DNA from: Myxococcales bacterium
GTDB lineage: Bacteria; UBA10199; 2-02-FULL-44-16; JAAZCA01
Length of the DNA stretch: 64,000 nt
Assembly: GCA_012513515.1 (NCBI GenBank)
Contig: JAAZCA010000019.1
Span: 123,934 to 187,933 of the forward strand
Direction of reading: 5' to 3'
Shown here: piece by piece, positions 25,879 through 34,081 of the stretch
Position numbering within the stretch: the first letter of the stretch is position 1
Layout of the letters: each line of letters starts with the position of its first letter
Notes under the pieces: model-generated
The model's input: only the letters and a program-made list of their open reading frames with translations
Database searches by the model: none
Told to the model about the DNA's origin: nothing
Position numbers and translations under genes: made by a program

Positions 25879-26967
25879 TTATAGTTGGACAGTTTGGGGC
25901 TGATTATTAGAAGAGCCTGACTGACCGTTGTTTCGGTTGATTGCATTTTCTCTATTCTTAATCAAGTCCTCAAATTCCGCAGGCGGCAAGTAACCAATGC
26001 CGGAGTGCACGCGTTTCTTGTTGTAAACCTCATCTATGAAGTACGATATCCGCTCTATCACGTCGTTGAAGGTCTCGTATTCCCACAGACGAACTTCTTC
26101 GTGTTTCAGCGTTTTCATAAAGCTCTCGGCAAACGCGTTGTCGTAAGGATTCCCGCTGCGCGACATGCTGATCTGGAACTTGTGTTGCTTCAGTATGTTC
26201 ACATAGTCATGGCTTGCGTATTGAACGCCTCTGTCCGAATGATGAATGCAGCCCTCGGGCGGGTTTCGCTGTTCGATCGCGGAATTTAAGGCCGCTATCG
26301 TGAGTTCGTTATTGATGCGCTTTGACAATGCCCAACCGACCACCTTGCGCGAATATAGGTCGATCACAACCGCCAGAAAAACAAATCCCGTCTGTATTCT
26401 GATATACGTGATGTCTGATACCCAGACTTGGTTTATGCCCGTAACCAACTTTCCCTTCAGGAGATTGGGATATATCGCAAAGCCGTGTTCCGAATCGGTC
26501 GTCCTTACGAATGCCCGCTTGATCTCCGCCATAAGCCCATATTTGCGCATGATGCGCCTTATCTTCTTGTGATTGACCGTGATCTCATAGTCCCTTGCCA
26601 AATACTCTTTCATCGTTCTGTAACCGGACTTGGGAAAAGTGCTCTGGACATTCTCCATCTTGCCGCGCAAGTCTGCATCGGCTTTATCCCGCTCAGCTCG
26701 ACTTTTCTTGGGCTTGTAATAATAAGTTGATGTTGAGGTCTCAATCATTTCGCAGGCTCCTTTGACCGAGCCAACGGCTTTGGCGTGACGACGCACGAAT
26801 TCAACTTTTTCATGCGTAGTGAGCGTTCCTCTATTTTTTTTAGATAATCGACCAGCAAGGTGAGCTCGCCTATCTTCTTCTTGCTCTGCTCCAGCTCGCG
26901 CTCCAGCTTCTTCTCTCGGGCCGTTGGCTTGTCGATCAGGCTGCCTTCGTGAACCTGGTTCATCCAC
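25879..26967 (-). CDS. IS3-family transposase OrfB (DDE integrase domain)
   Basis: Catalytic half of the transposase, translated mainly as an OrfAB fusion by -1 frameshifting. After the overlap region it shows the helical HTH_21 segment ([37 protein letters not shown]) and the rve core with the DDE triad: [20 protein letters not shown] and [14 protein letters not shown]. The frame opens at 26967, but true OrfB sequence begins at about 26838 with [10 protein letters not shown] just after the slippery run; there is no good independent start. Intact to the stop at 25879. Confidence 0.92.
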   Translation of the reverse strand: MDEPGSRRQPDRQANGPREEAGARAGAEQEEDRRAHLAGRLSKKNRGTLTTHEKVEFVRRHAKAVGSVKGACEMIETSTSTYYYKPKKSRAERDKADADLRGKMENVQSTFPKSGYRTMKEYLARDYEITVNHKKIRRIMRKYGLMAEIKRAFVRTTDSEHGFAIYPNLLKGKLVTGINQVWVSDITYIRIQTGFVFLAVVIDLYSRKVVGWALSKRINNELTIAALNSAIEQRNPPEGCIHHSDRGVQYASHDYVNILKQHKFQISMSRSGNPYDNAFAESFMKTLKHEEVRLWEYETFNDVIERISYFIDEVYNKKRVHSGIGYLPPAEFEDLIKNRENAINRNNGQSGSSNNQPQTVQL

Positions 26968-27095
26968 CTTGAGATAAGTGACGGCGAGATGTCATTCTCT
27001 CTAGCGGCTTGTCCCTGACTGATCATGCCCGCGTCTATCTGTGCTACAAGTTCTCTCTTAAACTGCTGACTAAACGACCGATACTTCTTTCCCAT
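26745..27095 (-). CDS. IS3-family transposase OrfA (HTH_Tnp_1)
   Basis: DNA-binding half of the transposase, 116 residues. The N-terminal HTH is [19 protein letters not shown], then [19 protein letters not shown]. It is followed by a leucine-zipper-like coiled coil ([21 protein letters not shown]). Near its end the mRNA has CTAAAAAAAAT (T8 on the given strand at 26834-26841), providing an A-AAA-AAA slippery heptamer that shifts ribosomes -1 into OrfB. Start ATG 27095 has a GGAG-containing site upstream. Confidence 0.92.
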   Translation of the reverse strand: MGKKYRSFSQQFKRELVAQIDAGMISQGQAARENDISPSLISRWMNQVHEGSLIDKPTAREKKLERELEQSKKKIGELTLLVDYLKKIEERSLRMKKLNSCVVTPKPLARSKEPAK

Positions 27096-27886
27096 AACTG
27101 GCTCCTTTTCCGTGGCTATAGTCCCTATACCACGTTCTTTGGGCCAGTCAGCTATGTTCTAATTTTTACCCCTTATGTGTCCAATCTACGGGGCGCAGTC
27201 CAGTTTCTACTGTACTGGCCGCTGTTTTGTTACTTGCTTCCTGTGGGGGTGGAGGCAGCAGTGCCGAGCCAACCTCAATGGAGACAAAAATCGCATCGGG
27301 CGCTGCCATTGATAAGTCCGTTTCGGCATGTGGGGATGCTTTAATAGGCGCCCTAAGGCCTGATGGCTCAGCCATGGTAGTTGGTTTACCTAAGTCGCAG
27401 ATAGATGTGAATGTAGATGAAACTTATGGTTGTAGGACATCCGGTGACATGCGCGTCACTGGAAACCTAAAGGCTAACTGTGAAACGGCAGGTGGCGCAA
27501 TAATATGCACAGATTTGGATGTCGATTTCGATGTCGATTTCAACGATTGCGTTACGACTACAAGCCCCGAGGAAGACCAGCCCAGCTATGAAGTGACCAT
27601 AAACGAAGTAGCTAACGTGACATTCGAAGGCGAGATATCCGGTAATGAAGAGGACGGGATAACCTCATCGAGTTTCTCCGGTAACGTGAATGGCACCGTC
27701 CAGGTGGCCGGTTCCGATTTCAACTCTGAAGTCGAGCTGAACAACGTCTATTTTTCAGGAAGCGGGGCTGATCCTCAGACTCAGTGCAGCGGAACGACCG
27801 ATGTGACGATAGATGAAGAGACCGAGGAGTGCACCGTTTCCTCGAATTGTCGGAGCTGCCAGCAGTAGTCCTTTTCTAGAATGTTC

Positions 27887-27924
27887 AAAAGGGGCGTGGA
27901 TTTTTTCCGCGCCCCTTTTATTTT
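27887..27924 (+). terminator. Rho-independent terminator after the interrupted lipoprotein
   Basis: AAAAGGGGCG pairs with CGCCCCTTTT across a short loop (TGGATTTTTTCCG), then TATTTT follows. A clear intrinsic terminator for the lipoprotein gene. Confidence 0.85.
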
Positions 27925-27972
27925 GCGCTATGTAAATCGTTCATTCGATACGTGGAGAGATCTTATCTGTAG

Positions 27973-28297
27973 AAATCAAGATCCGATCAAACATATCTGA
28001 AAACCAATTATAAGAGGTTCTGCATTTACTTCTATGTCGACGGGGTTCCCCCGGAGAAGACGTTGGCGCGTCTACGAGACCGACCGTATCCGGAAGTCAA
28101 AAATCAGATCGCTTTCCTGATTTGGAGGCCGACAGCGGAGGACATCCAAATCAGCTGAAAGCGACTGATTTATGACGACGGATAGGGAGGCGAAGTGCGC
28201 CTTGTCGACGAAGGGGGAAGCCCGTCAAAAGAGAAGTGAATGTTAGGCGGTATTGTAACTCATCTTCAGATCTGTTTGATCGGATTTTTATTTGTAC
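27973..28297. repeat. Structured repeat element, copy 1 (MITE or non-coding RNA)
   Basis: About 325 bases with imperfect ~40-base terminal inverted repeats (ATCCGATCAAACA near both outer ends, read inward). The interior nests several stems: an outer stem pairing GACGGG..TTCCCCC (28039-28051) with GGGGGAAGCCCGTC (28213-28226), a hairpin AGACG/CGTCT (28058-28073), a long stem from TATCCGGAAGTCAAAAATCAG to its partner around 28158-28184, and an inner hairpin CTGATTTGGA/TCCAAATCAG (28117-28154). The second copy lies at 40943-41270. The right edge runs into the stop codon of the polyprenyl synthase gene. It contains no plausible reading frame. It could be a mobile miniature element, a structured RNA, or a bidirectional terminator-like unit. 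Confidence 0.75.
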
Positions 28298-29358
28298 ATC
28301 TTAGGCTGGGTGGGGAAGGGCATGGCGAGCAGGCTCTCCGAATAAATTTCTATTTCAGCCGCCAGCTTTTTTTGCATTCCAGATTTTTTTAGAATTGTTG
28401 TTGCCTTGGTATGCAGTTTTTCAATGTCCTTACCGGCTTTTTCAACGGCTCCAGAAGATATTATCACGGAGCGGATCTTTTCTATTTCGCTTTTGCCTCT
28501 CTTTTTTACTGATAGGAACTTTTCTATAGCAGCGCGCGATAAGTGTGGTGAATTTTTGTGAGCGTACCAAAGAAGTAGCGTCTTTTTCGCTTCTTGCAGG
28601 TCGCTGGGGTCGTAGTCGTCGGCGCCCTTATCCCCTGGAAGAATCTCCAGGATATCGTCCTTGATCTGAAAAGCCGTACCGAGCAGCAGTCCCGCGTCGA
28701 AAAGCTTCTTTACGTCGCTTTCACTTGCGCCGGCGAGCCTTGCCCCCGCGGCCATCGGGAAGGCGAATGTGTACCTTGCGGTCTTGTAGGAGTAGATCCG
28801 AAGGATCTTTTCTCTGCTTATCTTTGCAATAGGGGTCCCCTGAACGAGAATCTCTGATATCTGTCCGCATCCGGTATCGCAGGCCGATGCCGCTAGATCC
28901 CTCAGCACCATCTCTTTGCTATTCCACTTTTCATCTATTGCGAGCAGGGCCTCCACCCCCATCGAGTAGAGCATGTCTCCGATGACTATCGCCAAATCCT
29001 CTCCGGCGATGCTTTTATTTCCCCTCGATTTTAGATGCAGGTTTAGCGCTGCATGCATCGAAGGATTTCCTCTTCTGCTTTCGGAATGGTCGATGATGTC
29101 GTCATGAATCAGCGCAAAGTTGTGAAACAGCTCCAGCGACGCGGCGCTTTTGTAAAGTCCGCCTGCTTTATTCTTTGCGAATCCGAGATAGGAGAGAACG
29201 AACAGCGTCGGCCTGATTCGCTTGCCGTCGCGAAGAAGGAATTTGGCGATTTCGCGCCTTATGAAGGGAGATATATTTTTCAAAGCGCCGTTTTTAGAAG
29301 CACGGCGCAGGCAGGAGGCGAGTTCCCTCTCGACCCGTTTTTTTATTTTAAAAATCAT
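28288..29358 (-). CDS. Polyprenyl diphosphate synthase (trans-isoprenyl synthase)
   Basis: All-alpha prenyltransferase of 356 residues that elongates allylic diphosphates with isopentenyl diphosphate. Diagnostic sites are GKRIRPTLFVLSYLGF (near residue 45), the first Asp-rich motif LIHDDIIDHSESRRG, and the second QIKDDILEI followed by GDKGADDYDP. Residues before the first motif (LELFHNFAL) are typical of longer-chain or geranylgeranyl-type synthases; chain length cannot be read by eye. It is divergent from a UbiA prenyltransferase and an NDH-2 gene, so the product probably feeds menaquinone or a related isoprenoid quinone. Confidence 0.9.
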   Translation of the reverse strand: MIFKIKKRVERELASCLRRASKNGALKNISPFIRREIAKFLLRDGKRIRPTLFVLSYLGFAKNKAGGLYKSAASLELFHNFALIHDDIIDHSESRRGNPSMHAALNLHLKSRGNKSIAGEDLAIVIGDMLYSMGVEALLAIDEKWNSKEMVLRDLAASACDTGCGQISEILVQGTPIAKISREKILRIYSYKTARYTFAFPMAAGARLAGASESDVKKLFDAGLLLGTAFQIKDDILEILPGDKGADDYDPSDLQEAKKTLLLWYAHKNSPHLSRAAIEKFLSVKKRGKSEIEKIRSVIISSGAVEKAGKDIEKLHTKATTILKKSGMQKKLAAEIEIYSESLLAMPFPTQPKMYK

Positions 29359-29388
29359 TGGGTTATGTTAGCCTGCGCGGCGTCTCTT

Positions 29389-30291
29389 ATGCAAATGAAA
29401 AACTTGTCTCATATCGTTCGGGCTCTGCGTCTCCCCTTTATAACGGCGAGCATACTTCCCTTCACATTTGGTTCTTTGATAGTCGGTAGGGTATTTTATT
29501 CGAGACGATTTCTCACCGGCCTCATAGCTGTTATCGCGACGCATCTTGCCGCCAATCTCATGAATGACTATGCCGATTCAAAAAGCGGCGTCGATTCCAT
29601 AGACCCGGAATTCTACGGCCTCTTCGGAGGTTCAAAGCTCATACAAAGGGGCGTTTTCAGCGAGCGTTTCTATCTCATGCTTTCACTTTTCTTCGCTTCT
29701 GTAGCGGTAGCGGCGGTTGTGTTTCTTTCAATCACGATGGGAAGGATAGACCCTGTCATATACTATTCGATTATAATTGCGATGAGCTACGCCTATTCCA
29801 TAGGGCCGCTGAGCTTCTCATACAGGATGGCCGGAGAAATCGCGATCTTCATCCTCTTCGGGCCCGTGCTGGTCATGGGCGGTTATTTCATACAAAGCGG
29901 GATATTTCCCGACCTGCGGGCGTTTGCCTTGTCGCTGCCCTTCGGCTTCATGATAGCGGCCCTTCTTTTCGCCAATGAGGTCCCGGATTTCAGCGATGAC
30001 TTAAGCGTCGGCAAGCACAACCTGGTAAAATTGGTTTCTCCGGAGAGGGCCTATCTTCTCTATATTGCCATAGTCGCGGCAGGGTATATATCCATACTTT
30101 TTTGCGTGAACGCAGGATATATGCCGGTCTTCGCCCTGGCCACATTTCTTTTTATTCCCCTTCCCATGGCTGCGGCTTCGATAATCAAGCGTCATTTTCG
30201 CAACAAGAAGATGCTCCTCAACTCATCCAGGCTTACGATAGCCATGAATATTTTTCTAAACTTAACTTTGATAGGATCCGCTTTTATATGA
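29389..30291 (+). CDS. UbiA-family prenyltransferase, MenA-like
   Basis: Integral membrane prenyltransferase of 300 residues with about eight helices. The first Asp motif is NLMNDYADSKSGVDS (NDxxD) and the second is NEVPDFSDDLSVGKHNLV. The DxxxD-plus-KxNL arrangement resembles MenA (1,4-dihydroxy-2-naphthoate prenyltransferase). The open frame extends back to 29053 but that part is antisense to the polyprenyl synthase gene; I place the start at ATG 29389 (MQMKNLSHIVRALRLPF), with ATG 29365 the alternative. Neither has a clear ribosome site. The stop overlaps the next start (ATGA), so the two are translationally coupled. Confidence 0.85.
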   Translation: MQMKNLSHIVRALRLPFITASILPFTFGSLIVGRVFYSRRFLTGLIAVIATHLAANLMNDYADSKSGVDSIDPEFYGLFGGSKLIQRGVFSERFYLMLSLFFASVAVAAVVFLSITMGRIDPVIYYSIIIAMSYAYSIGPLSFSYRMAGEIAIFILFGPVLVMGGYFIQSGIFPDLRAFALSLPFGFMIAALLFANEVPDFSDDLSVGKHNLVKLVSPERAYLLYIAIVAAGYISILFCVNAGYMPVFALATFLFIPLPMAAASIIKRHFRNKKMLLNSSRLTIAMNIFLNLTLIGSAFI

Positions 30292-31409
30292 AAAAGATAT
30301 GCGTGATAGGTGCCGGGTTTGCGGGGCTTGCGGCTGCGAAAAAGTTTTCCGGATCGGGAAATGAAATCTTTCTTTTCGACAAAAAGTCGTCGTCGGACTT
30401 TTTGCCGATGCTGCCCGATGTAATCGGCAGGGGGATCGATCCAAAACTTCTCACCGCTAATATATCGGAGCTCTCTCGAAAGCTGAAATGTCATTTCATC
30501 AATGCCGAAGTGAACTCTGTAGATATCCCTGCACGCAGGATCGAGGCGGGAGGCAGGCATTTCGATTACGACTATCTGCTTATCTGCGCCGGTAGCGAAA
30601 GCGCTTACTATGGCAGACAGGATCTGATGGCAGCCTCCAGGAAGTTAGACAGTGCCGCTGATGCGGATGTCATACGCAAAGCTCTCGATGAAAAGCGCTT
30701 TGCAAATTACGTCGTATGCGGAGGAGGTTACACCGGAATCGAAGTGGCTACAAACCTCAGGCGTCTGCTGGATTTAAGAAAAGAGAAGGGGGACGTCACT
30801 ATAGTCGAGCGCGCCCCGTCCATACTCGGCCCTCTGCCGGCCTGGATGAAGGAGTATGCCGCCAAAAATCTGCGCGATATGCGCATAGAGGTCGCAACCG
30901 AAACCTTCATCGATGCCGTCGATGGCGAATCGTTGAAGCTAAGTTCAGGGAAAGTTCTTGAAAATTCGCTTTTCATCTGGACCGCCGGAGTCAAAACCCC
31001 CTCCTTTGTGGATTTGCTTTCGGTTGAAAAAAGTCCTCAGGGGAGGCTGAAGGTCGATGAATTTCTTAGGCTTTTTGAAAATGTCTTCGTTGCGGGGGAT
31101 TGCGCCTGTTTTTCCGCAGGGGGCTTATGCTTGCGCATGGGGATTCAGTTTTCGATATCGCAGGGAAGCTTGGCTGCAGCCAATATTCTGAGGGCGATCT
31201 GCGGGCGCAGGCTCAGGGCGTGGAAACCGTATGATCCCGGGTACGTGATACCTATGGCCAACAACATCTCATGCGGCAATGTCATGGGCGTGAATATGAG
31301 GGGCGTAGCCCCTACGTTCTTGCACTATTTTATGTGTTTGTATAGAACGGCCGGGTTTAGGAACAGGGCGGCGATAGCCATGAAACTTTTAAAAGGGGGA
31401 AGGCCATGA
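30288..31409 (+). CDS. Type II NADH dehydrogenase-like FAD/NAD oxidoreductase
   Basis: Flavoprotein of 373 residues of the NDH-2/Ndh family, which passes electrons from NADH to quinone without proton pumping. The N-terminal FAD site is CVIGAGFAGLAAAKKF; the second dinucleotide site is YVVCGGGYTGIEVATNL; IWTAGVKTP and VFVAGDCAC close the FAD domain. The start ATG 30288 overlaps the UbiA stop. The C-terminus (FLHYFMCLYRTAGFRNRAAI) is amphipathic and suits membrane attachment. Context with quinone-synthesis genes supports a respiratory role. It is followed by DoxX with a four-base overlap. Confidence 0.88.
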   Translation: MKKICVIGAGFAGLAAAKKFSGSGNEIFLFDKKSSSDFLPMLPDVIGRGIDPKLLTANISELSRKLKCHFINAEVNSVDIPARRIEAGGRHFDYDYLLICAGSESAYYGRQDLMAASRKLDSAADADVIRKALDEKRFANYVVCGGGYTGIEVATNLRRLLDLRKEKGDVTIVERAPSILGPLPAWMKEYAAKNLRDMRIEVATETFIDAVDGESLKLSSGKVLENSLFIWTAGVKTPSFVDLLSVEKSPQGRLKVDEFLRLFENVFVAGDCACFSAGGLCLRMGIQFSISQGSLAAANILRAICGRRLRAWKPYDPGYVIPMANNISCGNVMGVNMRGVAPTFLHYFMCLYRTAGFRNRAAIAMKLLKGGRP

Positions 31410-31801
31410 TGGATATTTCTCTGCTGGTGCTTCGATTGGGGATAGGGATCATGTTCGCCGCTCACGGTTTGCAGAAGGCCTTCGGGATGTTCGGCGGCAG
31501 CGGGGTGCAGGAGTTTTCTAAAATGCTCGGCGGAATGGGATTTCCGGCGCCGATCATGTGGGCGTATCTTGCGGCGTACGTGGAGCTGCTGGGCGGAATC
31601 GCTCTGGTGTTTGGTATTTTTCCGCGGCTGTCCTCTGGTCTTCTTTTGATTCTCATCGTTGTTGCGGCGGTGAAGGTCCATATGAAGAACGGGTTTTTTA
31701 TGATGTCGGGCGGGTTCGAGTACAATTTTGTCATAGCGTCGGTCTGCATCGCACTTCTCGTTGCCGGCGCCGGCAAGTTCAGCATCTACAATAAATATTG
31801 A
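31406..31801 (+). CDS. DoxX-family membrane protein
   Basis: Four-helix membrane protein of 131 residues. LRLGIGIMFAAHGLQKAFGMFG, then MGFPAPIMWAYLAAYVELLGGIALVFGIFPR, then VHMKNGFFMMSGGFEYNFVIASVCIALLVAGAGKFSI match the DoxX/DUF-type quinone-associated family (G-x-x-F-x-x-H-G-x-x-K motif in helix 1). The start overlaps the NDH-2 stop (ATGATGG), so it belongs to the same operon and likely the same respiratory or redox process. Confidence 0.9.
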   Translation: MMDISLLVLRLGIGIMFAAHGLQKAFGMFGGSGVQEFSKMLGGMGFPAPIMWAYLAAYVELLGGIALVFGIFPRLSSGLLLILIVVAAVKVHMKNGFFMMSGGFEYNFVIASVCIALLVAGAGKFSIYNKY

Positions 31802-31859
31802 GTCCATTTTGGAATATGGGTCCGATTCGGGGCTATATTTCGCTGAAAGGAATGTTGGA

Positions 31860-32642
31860 ATGATAGCCTTCGACCTGCACATCCATACGAATTTTTCCCC
31901 ATGCAGCAATATGTCGCCGATGGTCGTTTTACAGACCGCCCATGCAGCCGGCCTAAATGCGATAGCGATAACCGATCACAATACGACCGCAGGAGCGATC
32001 GCGGCGCACGGGTTTCTCAATTCCAACCGCAATATGTTCGGAAACTTCCAGCTTTTTACGGGGATAGAGTTCAAGACGAAATACGGGGAGTTCAACGCGG
32101 TTTTTCTGAATCCCTACGAGTGCGCAACATTTGAATCCATGCCGCGGGATGAAAGAGGGCGTTTTTATTTGCCGGAACTTATCTCCGTCATTTCCGCGAT
32201 GAAGGCGTCGGGCAGCGAAATTATGACCGGCCTAAATCATCCGATATCTCTCTCTTCATTCAACAAAAGAGGTGGCTTCGATTTCGACGGCGTCTTTCGC
32301 GATGGCGTTTTTCCCGGGATGCGGTCGCTGATGGTCTTTTTCGACTGGGTTGAGATCAACGGAATGAATATGAAAAAAGCCGAGAGCGACAAAGCCCTGG
32401 AGATGGCGAGAAGCTGGGAGAGGCCTGCGGTCTTCGGTTCCGACTCGCACTGGAAAAGAAACTTAGGCCGCTACGGCAGTATAGGATCGTATTCGACTCC
32501 GCGCGAATCGGTTCTCGCGGCCCAGGCAGGCGATCCCAATGCGATCACGCTTCCGAGCGATGTGGTCTACTGGAAGAACGGCTACTATCGGGCGAAGAGC
32601 GCGATCCTGCGCGACCTGAAAAATGCAGTCCGCAGGAAATAG
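31860..32642 (+). CDS. PHP-domain metal-dependent phosphoesterase
   Basis: Protein of 260 residues of the PHP superfamily (trinuclear metal phosphoesterases such as RNase AM/YciV and DNA polymerase proofreading domains). Metal-binding motifs are DLHIHTNFSPCSNM (HxHTxxSPC), AIAITDHNTTAGA, GIEFKT, GLNHPIS and FGSDSHW. The start was set at ATG 31860 with GAAAGGA upstream; the frame extends further back over the end of the DoxX gene. Substrate unknown; nucleotide or RNA 5'-end hydrolysis is likely from the family. Confidence 0.87.
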   Translation: MIAFDLHIHTNFSPCSNMSPMVVLQTAHAAGLNAIAITDHNTTAGAIAAHGFLNSNRNMFGNFQLFTGIEFKTKYGEFNAVFLNPYECATFESMPRDERGRFYLPELISVISAMKASGSEIMTGLNHPISLSSFNKRGGFDFDGVFRDGVFPGMRSLMVFFDWVEINGMNMKKAESDKALEMARSWERPAVFGSDSHWKRNLGRYGSIGSYSTPRESVLAAQAGDPNAITLPSDVVYWKNGYYRAKSAILRDLKNAVRRK

Positions 32643-32654
32643 GCGGGTGCGATC

Positions 32655-32744
32655 ATGAAACAATGGTACGAATCCCTCTTTGAAAATTATGCGGTCAAGC
32701 TGACTGCTGAAGATTTCGAAATGTTGGTGGTGGCGGAAAAATAG
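32655..32744 (+). pseudogene. Probable N-terminal remnant of a SAM methyltransferase gene
   Basis: A 29-codon frame starting MKQWYESLFENYAVK and ending at TAG 32742. That opening resembles the first residues of many class I SAM-dependent methyltransferases (KQWYExLFENY). The rest of such a protein is absent; the frame ends before any SAM-binding motif. It may instead be a free small protein. Located 13 bases after the PHP gene. Confidence 0.4.
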
Positions 32745-32773
32745 CGTCGGCATTTTTCAATGGAGACCCAAAC

Positions 32774-33967
32774 GTGTCTACCGAACACATACTACTTATT
32801 GCGGCAGCGATAATCGTCCTCAGCGTTTTCGCAAGCAAGGCGGTGAGCAGGTTGGCCCTCCCGGCGCTGGCGGTATTTCTGGCGATAGGTATGCTCGCCG
32901 GGTCTGAAGGGTTAGGCGGAATAGCTTTTGACGATGCAATGGTCGCGCAGTTCATAGGAGTCGTGGCTCTCGTCTTTATAATCTTTGCGGGCGGGCTTCA
33001 TTCGGACGTTTCATCTATAAGGCCGGTGCTTCGCGCTGGCGCGGTCCTTTCCACCGCGGGCGTTTTGATCACAGCCGCGATGGTCGCATTTCTGACTTAC
33101 TGTTTTCTCGGTATTCCGCTGAAGTTCTCTTTTTTGATCGGCGCCATAGTATCCTCCACCGATGCCGCGGCGGTATTTTCCGTCCTCGGCTCAAGGAACA
33201 TCAAGCTCAAGGGAAACCTCGGGCCCTTGCTGGAATTCGAATCGGCTAGCAACGATCCGATCGCGGTGCTGCTCACGATAGGCGTGATACACGTCATCAT
33301 GGGCGCGGAGGTCTCCAGCGCGAAATTCATACTTTATTTTTTGGAACAGATAGGCATTGGAGTCGCATCCGGATATTTTCTGGGGAAGCTGACGCTCTTC
33401 ATGCTTCGCAAATTCAAGCTCGATTATAAAGGGCTCTACGCTCCGCTTCTGGCCTCGGTGGTACTGCTAATATACGCTGCGACCGCCCTTGTCGGAGGAA
33501 GCGGATTTCTTGCGATCTACATCGTGGGGTTGATCCTCGCGCACAACGATTTCCCGCGGAAAGAGGGGCTCAAGGAGTTTCACGACGGCCTCGGATGGCT
33601 GATGCAGATAATCATGTTTGTCCTGCTGGGTTTGCTCGTTTTCCCGTCTCGACTGCTCGTCATCGCCTATCCAGCCATGGTTATTTCGGCTGTTTTGATC
33701 TTCATTGCGCGGCCGGTTGGCGTCTTTCTCCCCATGGCGTTCATCAAAGGTTTTAACACACGGGAAAAGATTTTCATCTCATGGGTCGGATTGAGGGGTT
33801 CGGTCCCCATCGTCCTTGCGACCTTTCCGATGCTGGCGGGAGTTCCGTATTCGAAGCTGGTTTTCAACGTCATATTCTTCATAGTTCTTACCTCCGTGCT
33901 CCTTCAGGCGACCTCGATAGGCCTCGTGGCCAGGCTGCTGAAGCTTCAGCAGCGCAGCCCCGATTAA
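32774..33967 (+). CDS. CPA1-family cation/proton antiporter, NhaP2/CvrA-like core
   Basis: Integral membrane antiporter of 397 residues with 12-13 helices. The exchange-site region reads LEFESASNDPIAVLLTIGV (the ND pair of CPA1 transporters), preceded by GAIVSSTDAAAVFSVLGS; WVGLRGSVPIVLATFPMLAGV near the C-terminus is the conserved arginine helix. The similarity is to NhaP2 K+/H+ antiporters, but the cytoplasmic TrkA_C regulatory domain is missing (NhaP2 is near 570 residues). GTG 32774 has GGAG eight bases upstream. Confidence 0.88.
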   Translation: MSTEHILLIAAAIIVLSVFASKAVSRLALPALAVFLAIGMLAGSEGLGGIAFDDAMVAQFIGVVALVFIIFAGGLHSDVSSIRPVLRAGAVLSTAGVLITAAMVAFLTYCFLGIPLKFSFLIGAIVSSTDAAAVFSVLGSRNIKLKGNLGPLLEFESASNDPIAVLLTIGVIHVIMGAEVSSAKFILYFLEQIGIGVASGYFLGKLTLFMLRKFKLDYKGLYAPLLASVVLLIYAATALVGGSGFLAIYIVGLILAHNDFPRKEGLKEFHDGLGWLMQIIMFVLLGLLVFPSRLLVIAYPAMVISAVLIFIARPVGVFLPMAFIKGFNTREKIFISWVGLRGSVPIVLATFPMLAGVPYSKLVFNVIFFIVLTSVLLQATSIGLVARLLKLQQRSPD

Positions 33968-34081
33968 ATCCGACAGGCGCATTTCTTGCTTCTGGTTTTG
34001 CAAATGGTCGATTTGGCAAATTTCGCCAGAACATCCCTTTTTTAGCAACTTAATCGACGATTTAGCCGATGCTCAGGTCAA

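Larger units (their letters stand above)
25867..27202 (-). mobile_element. Complete IS3-family insertion sequence, 1336 bp
   Basis: Imperfect terminal inverted repeats: the left end TGAACCGCGCCC at 25867 and the right end, read inward from 27202, TGGACTGCGCCCC; both continue with TTGGACA. The ends carry the TG...CA termini of IS3 elements. GTT is duplicated directly on both sides (25864-25866 and 27203-27205). It holds orfA and orfB on the reverse strand in the usual overlapping arrangement. Both frames look intact, so the element is probably still active or recently so. Confidence 0.92.
25849..27868 (+). pseudogene. Lipoprotein gene interrupted in its signal peptide by an IS3-family element
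   Basis: ATG 25849, with GGAGG seven bases upstream, starts MKIVKV and runs into the insertion sequence at 25867. After the element the same frame resumes at 27206 with STVLAAVLLLASCGGGGSS. Removing the element and one copy of the GTT duplication gives a complete lipoprotein signal with lipobox LLASC and a mature domain of about 208 residues ending at 27868. The body is acidic (DLDVDFDVDFNDC) with a beta-rich C-terminal half and paired cysteines. No family recognised. As it stands, only a frame from TTG 27227 without a workable signal peptide could be made. A terminator follows at 27887. Confidence 0.85.

Noticed and set aside
27009-27344. Forward frame crossing the right end of the IS element
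   Set aside because: Spans the element border and part of the split lipoprotein in the wrong frame.
29053-29388. Upstream extension of the UbiA frame
   Set aside because: Antisense to the polyprenyl synthase gene; the UbiA fold starts only at about 29389.
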